Source: Gonocerus acuteangulatus (lineage: Eukaryota; Arthropoda; Insecta; Hemiptera; Coreidae). From it: 64,000 nt of DNA. Positions 55,400 through 64,000 of the stretch are shown here, in pieces (position 1 is the first letter of the stretch; every line of letters begins with the position of its first letter). The position numbers were made by a program, and so were the translations under genes. The DNA lies in the NCBI GenBank assembly GCA_946811695.1, contig OX328130.1:68982813-69046812 (forward strand), read 5' to 3'. Below the pieces are notes generated by a model. The model worked only from the letters and a program-made list of their open reading frames with translations. It did not search any database and was not told the origin of the DNA.

Positions 55400-56640
55400 G
55401 CAAATAACTACTTTGGCTCCGGAGTAACCCCCCCCCCCCCCCCCCCCGTCCTAATGAACAATTTAGCTTAATTATAAAACAAATTTTTCTGTTCAGTTGA
55501 CCACAACGAATACCGATTTTCGTCGAAATATAACAGAAATTGCGACTGGAATAGGCAAATAACTACTTTGGCTCCGGAGTAACCCCCCCCCCCGTCCTAA
55601 TGAACAATTTAGTTTAATTTTAAAACAAATTTTTCTGCTCAGTTGACCACAACGAATACCGATTTTCGTCGAAATATAACAGAAATTGCGACTGGAATAG
55701 GCAAATAACTACTTTGGCTCCGGAGTAACCCCCCCCCCCCCCCCCGTCCTAATGAACAATTTAGTTTAATTTTAAAACAAATTTTTCTGCTCAGTTGACC
55801 ACAACGAATACCGATTTTCGTCGAAATATAACAGAAATTGCGACTGGAATAGGCAAATAACTACTTTGGCTCCGGAGTAACCCCCCCCCCCCGTCCTAAT
55901 GAACAATTTAGTTTAATTTTAAAACAAATTTTTCTGCTCAGTTGACCACAACGAATACCGATTTTCGTCGAAATATAACAGAAATTGCGACTGGAATAGG
56001 CAAATAACTACTTTGGCTCCGGAGTAACACCCCCCCCCCCCCGTCCTAATGAACAATTTAGTTTAATTTTATAACAAATTTTTCTGTTCAGTTGACCACA
56101 ACGAATACCGATTTTCGTCGAAATATAACAGAAATTGCGACTGGAATAGGCAAATAACTACTTTGGCTCCGGAGTAACACCCCCCCCCCCCGTCCTAATG
56201 AACAATTTAGTTTAATTTTATAACAAATTTTTCTGTTCAGTTGACCACAACGAATACCGATTTTCGTCGAAATATAACAGAAATTGCGACTGGAATAGGC
56301 AAATAACTACTTTGGCTCCGGAGTAACCCCCCCCCCCCCCCCCCCCCCCCGTCCTAATGAACAATTTAGTTTAATTTTAAAACAAATTTTTCTGCTCAGT
56401 TGACCACAACGAATACCGATTTTCGTCGAAATATAACAGAAATTGCGACTGGAATAGGCAAATAACTACTTTGGCTCCGGAGTAACACCCCCCCCCCCCG
56501 TCCTAATGAACAATTTAGTTTAATTTTATAACAAATTTTTCTGTTCAGTTGACCACAACGAATACCGATTTTCGTCGAAATATAACAGAAATTACGACTG
56601 GTATTGGCAAATAACTACTTTGGCTCCTGAGTAACCCCCC
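55400..56640 (-). repeat. ~150-bp tandem array with one G tract per unit
   Basis: 'ttggctccgg' (plus) recurs nine times from 55414 to 56620 at 145-159 bp spacing. The length variation comes largely from the C run after 'ggagtaac' (6 to over 20 C on plus, G on the element's sense strand). The unit is the internal repeat of subfamily B. Confidence 0.95.
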
Positions 56641-56766
56641 TCCAGATGGTCCGATTTTGTTGGTTAACGAAATCATTCAATCGTTTGATGGGGGAATACT
56701 ATATACCAAGTTTCGTGGCGAAAAAAACAAAAACTTTGGCCTGTATCGTGTAAACGGACACATATA

Positions 56767-56849
<83 letters not shown>

Positions 56850-56967
56850 TTTAACTGGGGTCATTTTCGGTGTCTACTAGGTAGGATCGATAAAGATTTG
56901 AAGACATTTTTCGAAAATCCGTCATGAGTGCAACCTCAAGAGCTACTTTCCTTTGGAGGAAAGTGCT

Positions 56968-58248
56968 AAAAGCAAATAAAAACTATAAACATCGTTTAGA
57001 ATTTTTTCGCGGTAATATTGAATTTTGTACCACTCTGCATCGTGCTTCAAATTTTCCTCAGCTATTTCTATGTAGACACACACACCTATATATATATACA
57101 CAGGCCAAGAGAGAGACAGAATCCTGAATTTAACTTGTGTAGTACCCATTCGTAGTGCAAAAACGCCCTGATGTTCATGCTGTATAAATAATAATTTGCC
57201 CTGAAGGATCTGAGAAGTTGCGCTTTGAGAGTTTGAAACCAATTCTGTTCCATCTGGACTTCAGGAGCAGCGCGGGGTTAGATGAAGTTTTGGCGCTTCT
57301 TGTCTAGAAGTACTTCTGAGAATCCTCTGCTTGTTTAGGATCGGTAGACATCTTCAAGCTTCATCTCGAGTGTTGGGAGCTTCAGCTACTCTAGATCCAT
57401 TTAGGACGGTGAATATTTTGTTGTAAGCAATTTCTGTCTAAAGTTTTATGTAATTAAAAACATACATTTATGGTCCACATAGTTTCATAACAAGTGCTTG
57501 TTACAAGAATTGGCACCCCCCAAAAAAATCAATCAATTCGCTAATATATCCATTTAGACTTAGTGCTGAGAATAATGTTATATTTGGCATCATATTTTTA
57601 AACTGCAAAGATCGTACAAGTTTTTCTATCTGCCGATAATAGTGGTACCGATGGAATTAAGCCCGGGACGAAAGAATAAGGCAGCACCTTTACATATCAA
57701 TTTGTGATGTCGGAGGCGACAGAAGAAATGAGATAACTAACTTGTTCATCAAGGCAAAATCAGTCAGAGGGTAGAAGGTAAATTTCTTTTAGTTAATACG
57801 GTAAGGATGTAAGGAGAGAAGAAAGTCACTCTTTACCTGTAAACGTAACGCCCAGCTTGGTGTTTTACTCGGCATGGTAAGGCCAACCCGAAATATGGTG
57901 ATCACAACCTCGTCAAAGAACAAAATTAAATTTTAATTCTGAAACGCATTTCTGACCAATTGTTTTATTGAAAAACGAAGTCAAAATATAACGTTCAAAC
58001 TAACTTGATCTGTCAAGGAACTATCGGAGCTTACATAAGAATGCTGATAACGGATGCCTCAAATCTTTCAGGGACGTTGGACGTGGACAATGAGGGATCA
58101 CCCGTGACCCCAGTGTTCTGAAAATATTTGTTATTTCCAACACATTTCAGCTGTTAAACATGTCCGATCCTCTACCTTCCTGTCGTGAAAAAATGATCAT
58201 AATAGAGAGTCAGGCTTTTCTCGTTCCTATCCCTGTGAACATGTCGTT
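56968..58248. other. No gene recognised
   Basis: Less AT-rich than the surroundings. 'gttacaagaattggcaccc' at 57510-57530 recalls an LTR/primer-site junction but has no partner LTR. No supported ORF. Confidence 0.5.
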
Positions 58249-58275
58249 GATGCAAAAGCAAACTAACGAATATGA
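58249..58275. repeat. 27-bp inverted repeat flanking B3, left copy
   Basis: 'gatgcaaaagcaaactaacg' + 'aatatga'; the inverse copy at 59670-59696 has one mismatch. Confidence 0.9.
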
Positions 58276-59316
58276 AAAAAGTCCGTCACGCAGGAGCTGC
58301 ATAACTAAGCACTTTCCTCAGAATTTGGGTAGTGTAGACTGCTTTCCAGAACAATTTGCTTAAAATATCTTACATAAATAAAATAAAAACATGAATAGTT
58401 CTCTTTTAATTTTGTAATGAGTAACTGATAAATTATTAATTTGCTTCCAGAGTTATGTTTACACATGGTACCTACTACACTACGTAATAAATACAAAATC
58501 CTCATATTATTGTATTTTGATCTAACGCAGGAACCGGATACAGTCCCTCTAGCGCTCCTTGCGGCGCCTTTGTGATCCTATGTCTGGCTGGCTTTTCTAT
58601 TGAAATATATTACGAAGTAAACCCCCCTTTCCGATTGACCGATTCAGTTCATTTTTACAACACTTCTTTCTCATGAGTTACCCACGACGTATACCGCGTT
58701 TCGTTACAATACAGCAGAAATTACGACCAGTATGAGTATATTAGTAATTTAGGTCCGGAGTAAACCCCCCCTCCTAATGAACCGATTTAGTTTATTTTTA
58801 CAACACATATTTACCTGTAGATTACCACTACGAATACCGAGTTTCGTCGAAATATACCAAAAATCACGGTTGGTAGTGGCGAATTGGTATTGTGGGTCTG
58901 GAGTAAACCCCCCCTCCTAATGAACCGATTTAGTTTATTTTTACAACACATATTTACCTGTAGATTACCACTATGAATACCGAGTTTCGTAGAAATATAC
59001 CTAAAATCACGGCTGGTAGTGGCGAATTGGTATTGTCGGTCCGGAGTTAACTCCCCCTCCTTATGAACCGATTTGGTTTCTTTTTATAGCTCACTTTTCT
59101 CTCTATATTACCAGTACGAATACCAAGTTTCGTTGAAATATAACAAATATTACGGCTGAAATGGTCAAATTAGTGTTTTGGGTTCGGGGTAAACCCCCCC
59201 TTCCGGTGGACCGATTTTGGTGGTTACCGAACTCGTTCAATCGTTTGCTAATTGAATGCTATATACCAAGTTTCGTGACGAAAAAACAAAAACTCTGGCC
59301 GCTATCGTGTTAACAG

Positions 59317-59367
<51 letters not shown>

Positions 59368-59488
59368 TATACATACATTTTAACGGGGGTCATTTTCTGT
59401 GTCTACTAGGTAGAATCGATAAAGATTTGAAGAAATTTTTCAAAAATTCCGTCATGAGTCCAACCTCAATAGCTACTTTCCTTCGGAG
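58276..59488 (-). mobile_element. Helentron/DINE-1-like subfamily B copy B3
   Basis: On minus starts near 59488 (5' hairpin shortened to 'tgctccgaaggaaagtagct'), (TA)n at 59322-59364, four to five internal ~140-bp units with 'ggaggggggg', ends GAGGAAAGTGCT, stem-loop and 'gtgacggactttttt'. Confidence 0.76.
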
Positions 59489-59669
59489 CATCTTTCATTG
59501 TCCATCTTTAATAATTTCTGCTGGACTTATTTACGGCAAATTCTTCAATCTGACTTCACTCTATTAAAGGGAAAGTATTTCACTATCAAAAGGTCAAATC
59601 TGCCGAATATTTGACTGCCCAAAAAAAAGTTATGAATAAATACTTTTCCACTCTGAAAAGTGGTGATTG

Positions 59670-59696
59670 TCATATTCGTTAGTTTGCTTTTGTATC
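59670..59696. repeat. 27-bp inverted repeat flanking B3, right copy
   Basis: Inverse of 58249-58275 with one mismatch. Confidence 0.9.
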
Positions 59697-59773
59697 GGCG
59701 ATATATAAAGCCTTTGGGCCACGGGCGACCTCACGTTGTGATTTATGTAGTATTCATATTTATCGAATTTAGT

Positions 59774-60058
59774 ATGTCTAACGATGTATTATTTTTCACT
59801 GAAGATGAAATTCACAATGAGTTGCTTTGGCAAATTGTAGAAAAGAAAAACAGAGCGTTTGGAGACGTTTTGGATAGTGAAGACAGTGAAATTGGTGAAG
59901 TATGTGATACGAGCGAAAAAGAGGATGGCCATATATACGATGCGGTGTTTGTGATCGTGAAAAAAGTCAGGAAAGATGTAACACATTGTGCAAAGTGTAG
60001 TAAGAGTCTGTGTGCTGAACACAGGCAAAGTATATCTGAAAAATGTATAAATGAATAA
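59774..60058 (+). pseudogene. Possible internally deleted piggyBac-type transposase
   Basis: A 94-codon frame from ATG 59774. The first half (WQIVEKKNRAFGDVLDSEDS, EIGEVCDTSEKEDG) is acidic like piggyBac N-termini. The end is CAKCSKSLCAEHRQSISEKC, a Cys/His cluster (C-x2-C-x4-C-x2-H-x7-C) like the C-terminal zinc-binding domain of piggyBac transposases that binds element ends. If correct, the whole central DDD catalytic domain is deleted in frame. The repeated 'gaccccacgttgtgagattt' (60411-60430) and 'gacctcacgttgtgattta' (59729-59747) blocks flank it. No TTAA-bounded ends were found. Alternative: an unrelated short gene. Confidence 0.45.
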
Positions 60059-60620
60059 CAATATTTTTATTTTTTTGATTATTATAATGTGCATACTTTC
60101 AAGCTGCTATATTTTTTCCCCTTTTTTACATATCATAGTATTTTTTTATTCTAGCAGTAATAAAGACAAAATATTATAGTAGAAAACGTTATATTTAATG
60201 TTGTTATTCAGAGGACAAATATTCAAACAAACTTATGTCTAAATTTGTGGTATTTTGGTGTTTGATTTCCCACTCCCCCATTTTACAATTAAATAAGATT
60301 ATTTGGTTATAAATTGTTATATTATACATGGTAGTCATCTTAAAATACCATTTCAGAAACCTAACACAAAATTTGTAAAAGAATTACGAAAGACTAGATG
60401 GGGTCTTATATGACCCCACGTTGTGAGATTTGTAACAGCTTTATCATGTTGTGATTCCGGGGTTGGATATAAGTTACAACAATCTCATTTTCTTAAGCAG
60501 ACCTTTAACGTTCCTATTTGCAGTACGACTTAGTAGGACTACTAGTTGGATAGACGACTACACTCACGCTCCGACTTGCTATCCAACTTTAGTCCTTAAG
60601 TCCTTTTCACGACTACGTAA
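60059..60620. other. No gene recognised
   Basis: AT-rich to 60400. Inverted 'ggggtcttatatgacccc' at 60399-60416. Then a more GC-balanced stretch leading into the next ORF. Confidence 0.5.
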
Positions 60621-61025
60621 TTTACTCAACAGCCGAAAAATGTATCGCGTGCAGACCGAAGCAGCACTGAGGATGGTCAAGCACTGACTGAGCTAAGTTG
60701 GACGACTTTGATCCGACTCCCCCACTCACGCTCCAACTCCGTCGCCAGTCGGATGTCGGACCTTCGAGTCGTCCCTATAAATGATCCGACTCGTCCAACT
60801 AGACTTCCAACAATCCAAGAAGCCCATTCACGATCCGACTCACGCTCCAGCTCCGTCGCCAGTCGGATGTCGGACCTTCGAGTCGTCCCTCTAAATGATC
60901 CGACTCGTCCAACTAGACTTCCAACAATCCAAGAAGCCCATTTGCGATCCAAGAGTCTTTGGCCTGTTTCTATGTCGTCCAAGTTCCTCCAATCATTCCT
61001 AAAATTGTTTAGTATTATTACGTGA
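60621..61025 (+). CDS. Unrecognised ORF with a 38-residue internal repeat
   Basis: Open from the TAA at 60618 to the TGA at 61023, about 134 codons, no ATG until the SRMSDL methionine, so if real it is an exon and not a full gene. It is GC-richer than its surroundings. A 114-bp unit (60724-60837 and 60838-60951) encodes SVASRMSDLRVVP(I/L)NDP followed by TRPTRLPTIQEAH, with Ser/Arg-rich linkers (SRSDSRSS). The repeat keeps frame (114 = 3 x 38) and unit differences are few. I recognise no domain. It could be an exon of a host gene, a retroelement gag piece or a chance-open minisatellite. No splice sites were assigned. Confidence 0.35.
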   Translation, partial: FTQQPKNVSRADRSSTEDGQALTELSWTTLIRLPHSRSNSVASRMSDLRVVPINDPTRPTRLPTIQEAHSRSDSRSSSVASRMSDLRVVPLNDPTRPTRLPTIQEAHLRSKSLWPVSMSSKFLQSFLKLFSIIT

Positions 61026-61200
61026 ACTAAATGGTTTCAATGTACAATGCCTGTCATTCTTACAATTCATTTTTTGTAATATCTTTTTATTTTCAATAAG
61101 TTTACTTTCGGTCCAGGAAACGAACAGTTATAGATGGAAATTTTTGGAACAACATTTTTGACTTTGTGTAACTTTGTTTCAGCTAGTTAGCAGAGTAGGG

Positions 61201-61811
61201 CATTATTCAATAATTTTTTTATTCAATAATCATTCAAATAAATTTTTATTGAATACGAATTTATTCATTGAATTATTTATTCATCCACTGATTATTTTTT
61301 TATTCTATGAATAACAGGGTACGGTCATTATTCAATAAATATTTATTGAATAAAAATTTATTCATTTATTCAGTTATTCATTGACTTATTTTTAAGCAAT
61401 ATCACTTAAATAAATAATTTTCATTAAAAGTAAGAAAAAGTTTAATGAACTTAGTAATTTTTATTAGAAAATATTGTTAAAATAAATCACTTGTATTTAA
61501 CAAAAAATGTCAGCCAAATAAATCAATTTCATTCATTAAATTGTTTCATTCGAATAAATAACTTTCATTCAATAAAAATTTCCATTCTAAAAATCATTTT
61601 TATTCAATAAAAATTTTCATTCAATAAATCATTTTTATTCAATAAAAATTTTCATTCAATAAATCATTGTTATTCAATAATGAATAAAAAGTTACGTTAT
61701 TCATTGAATTCAATGAATAATGAATGAAAAATTATTCATTATTCAGAATGAAATAACTGATTTATTCGTTATTCATTATTCATTATTCTGAATGATTTTT
61801 GCCCAACACTG
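61201..61811. mobile_element. hAT-type MITE (M3) with TTATTCA-rich interior
   Basis: The duplication CTAGTTAG lies at 61193-61200 and 61812-61819. Ends CAGAGTAGGGCATTATTCA and the inverse of CAGTGTTGGGCAAAAATCA. The interior is 'attcaataaa' and 'tttcattcaa' repeats. Confidence 0.85.
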
Positions 61812-62969
61812 CTAGTTAGGAGGTGAACATCAAATGTCCCCGTCCTTTGTGCCCGGGGGGAGGGGGGTTTAGAAGGTCCCATTTATCGGGTTTTCACTTA
61901 TATCTCGGAAACCCTGCGTCCTAGCGACATGACTATTCTATAAAAAATGAAAGCTCATTGAATATGCTACAAGTTCAACTCAATAAAGTTTTTCGAGATA
62001 TCTTTAATTTTTGAGATATCCGCTATTAAAAGATTGTCATTTTAGGGAAAAACAAACTTTTTGCTATTCTCGACCGGATATCTCTTTAACGATAAACCCA
62101 AAAAATAATTGCCGTTTATAGGGTTGTAGAGAATTACATTCGCTTCAAGAATATATATAACTTTACTATTTTATTCATTGACTGATTTTTAAGCAATATC
62201 ACTTAAATAAATAATTTTCATTAAAAGTAAGAAAAAGTTTAATGAACTTAGTAATTTTTATTAGAAAATATTGTTAAAATAAATCACTTGTATTTAACAA
62301 AAAATGTCAGCCAAATAAATCAATTTCATTCATTAAATTGTTTCATTCGAATAAATAACTTTCATTCAATAAAAATTTCCATTCTAAAAATCATTTTTAT
62401 TCAATAAAAATTTTCATTCAATAAATCATTTTTATTCAATAAAAATTTTCATTCAATAAATCATTGTTATTCAATAATGAATAAAAAGTTACGTTATTCA
62501 TTGAATTCAATGAATAATGAATGAAAAATTATTCATTATTCAGAATGAAATAACTGATTTATTCGTTATTCATTATTCATTATTCTGAATGATTTTTGCC
62601 CAACACTGCTAGTTAGGAGGTGAACATCAAATGTCCCCGTCCTTTGTGCCCGGGGGGAGGGGGGTTTAGAAGGTCCCATTTATCGGGTTTTCACTTATAT
62701 CTCGGAAACCCTGCGTCCTAGCGACATGACTATTCTATAAAAAATGAAAGCTCATTGAATATGCTACAAGTTCAACTCAATAAAGTTTTTCGAGATATCT
62801 TTAATTTTTGAGATATCCGCTATTAAAAGATTGTCATTTTAGGGAAAAACAAACTTTTTGCTATTCTCGACCGGATATCTCTTTAACGATAAACCCAAAA
62901 AATAATTGCCGTTTATAGGGTTGTAGAGAATTACATTCGCTTCAAGAATATATATAACTTTACTATTTT
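61376..62969 (+). repeat. ~797-bp tandem duplication
   Basis: The segment from the middle of M3 to 'ataactttactatttta' occurs twice (offset 797 bp, e.g. 'aagcaatatcacttaaata' at 61394 and 62191). The copies look identical except near the left junction (gacttattttt versus gactgattttt). Confidence 0.95.
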
Positions 62970-63680
62970 ATGTATTTTCCTTCAAACGTTAAAACAGTTT
63001 TAGTGTTCATCGTGTTATCTGGCGACAACTGTCGACCAATGAACCTTTCAATTTCTCACCATTTCCAGTGAATGTATTGTCCATAATATACTCCATTATG
63101 TAAATATAGTGAGTGCTGGACGTATAAATAGCACAAAATATATAATTTTGGGCCCACTGACCAGTTATTCACACTCAATTAGATAAGATCTTTTCCATTA
63201 TATTGGCAATGGTTTTGCTAAGACCATGTGAGTGCGTATATCACGTGTGAAAGAAAATACATAAACTAGTAAAGTTACATATATTCTTGAAGGGAATGTA
63301 ATGCTCTACAACCCTATAAACGGCATTTATTTTTTGGGTTTATCGTTAAAGAGTTATCCGGTCAAAAAGAGCAAAAAGCGTGTTTTCCCCAAAACGACGG
63401 ACATTCAAGAGCGGATATTTTTAAAACTAAAGATATCTCGAAAAACTTTATGGACCTGAACTTGTAGCATATTTAATCAGCTTTTATTTGTTATAGGATG
63501 GTCATGTCGCTAGGACGCAGGTTTTCCGAGATATAAGGACCCCCAACACCCAAAACATGGGACCTTCTAAACCCCGGCACAAAGGCTACGGGTGAGGACT
63601 TTTGATATGTTCACCTCCTACCCAGCCCAAACAAAGTTACGAAATCAAAATTTTGTTCCAAAATTTCGTTGCCTGGACTG

Positions 63681-64000
63681 TATGTATTTCTTCAATTATA
63701 ACTGGATGATATTTGTTTAACTGTACTGAGCGAATAGCCTTTGTTGATGACGCTCATAAATATATTAATTTTTAAAAAATCTGGGACCTTCTGGTTTATA
63801 ATCTTTGTTGGATAGGTCAGTTTTTATCAGGTGATGACTAGAATTAATCATCTTGCCAGCCGGCTAGATCAAGTCTAGATTTATGGCGGGAGTGGAGTTT
63901 TGGCGCGGAAATTACTGAGGAAGTATCATTTCCTTCTTGACTCGATCCGTGTCCGGACTACAGGAGCCTAAGTTCTAACTAGGTTTGGACCTAAGACAGA
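63681..64000. other. No gene; LINE-like tail fragment
   Basis: 'gatgacgctcataaata' at 63744-63762 resembles the LINE tail nested in mariner. The rest is unannotated. Confidence 0.5.

Larger units (their letters stand above)
54834..56967 (-). mobile_element. Helentron/DINE-1-like subfamily B copy B2, array-expanded
   Basis: On minus starts near 56967 (AGCACTTTCCTCC hairpin), has (TA)n at 56772-56845, nine ~150-bp units with G tracts, and ends GAGGAAAGTGCT, 'tagttatgcagctcctgcgt' and 'gacggactttta'. It contains the nested hairpin E4 and a small family C fragment near 55215-55270. Confidence 0.78.
61110..63680. mobile_element. Foldback-type element family G
   Basis: Inverted ends 'gtccagg(a/c)aacgaa' at 61111 and 'ttcgttgcctggac' at 63665-63677. 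Each arm continues with 'ttttggaacaa', 'gtaactttgttt', 'aggaggtgaacat', and a ~350-bp block containing 'agatatctcgaaaaacttta' (right arm). The left arm is interrupted by MITE M3 and then duplicated. A ~290-bp spacer is at 62970-63258. No ORF or clear target duplication. Confidence 0.6.

Noticed and set aside
57425..57535. Possible LTR end and primer-binding site (gaattggcaccc)
   Set aside because: No second LTR, gag or pol nearby; a single short motif is not enough.

Overview
The window looks like repeat-dense, AT-rich nuclear DNA of an arthropod, most likely an insect. Evidence is the mix of animal mobile elements (Ty3/Gypsy, Jockey- and R1-like LINEs, Penelope-like elements, mariner, pogo, piggyBac-like, Merlin-like and hAT-type elements, Helentron/DINE-1-like elements), long (TA)n tracts and no operon-like gene packing. 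I cannot name a species. I recognise no intact host protein gene, tRNA, rRNA or CRISPR array. The only stretch I would hold open as a possible host exon is 60621-61025.

Layout. 1-14 kb: a Helentron-like copy (A1), a Penelope-like pLTR region split by a LINE with a clear target-site duplication, a degenerate ~225-bp repeat block, a LINE reverse-transcriptase relic, dispersed repeat D, a second A copy expanded into 12 x 65 bp, a piggyBac-type element carrying a nested 8-bp-TSD transposon, and a 77-bp satellite-like array. 14-27 kb: several LINE 3' fragments, a palindromic Penelope-like element with two hammerhead-ribozyme-like cores, and a 5'-truncated LINE whose 3' UTR holds 14 copies of a 39-bp repeat. 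27.8-32.1 kb: an almost complete Ty3/Gypsy retrotransposon nested in a LINE 3' UTR. 33.8-45 kb: a Penelope-like 3' part (GIY-YIG remnant between two pLTRs, one split by a Helentron-like copy), hAT-type MITEs, a pogo derivative, a mariner split by a LINE tail, and a 116-bp array. 45-59.5 kb: more Helentron-like copies of two subfamilies (A and B), dispersed repeat C, a Merlin-like element, and a LINE RT frame split by copy A6. 59.5-64 kb: a piggyBac relic, an ORF with a 38-residue repeat, and a foldback element carrying a hAT-type MITE and a ~797-bp near-identical tandem duplication.

How the parts relate: nothing here forms a pathway. The informative signal is nesting. Target-site duplications, split reading frames and paralogous empty sites define element ends directly. 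The best candidates for something under-described are (i) the two related Helentron/DINE-1-like subfamilies A and B, whose internal segments expand into different tandem arrays, including a G-tract array, and (ii) the Penelope-like family E, with inverted hammerhead-like cores and a 114-bp mini-hairpin derivative flanked by a 14-bp target duplication.
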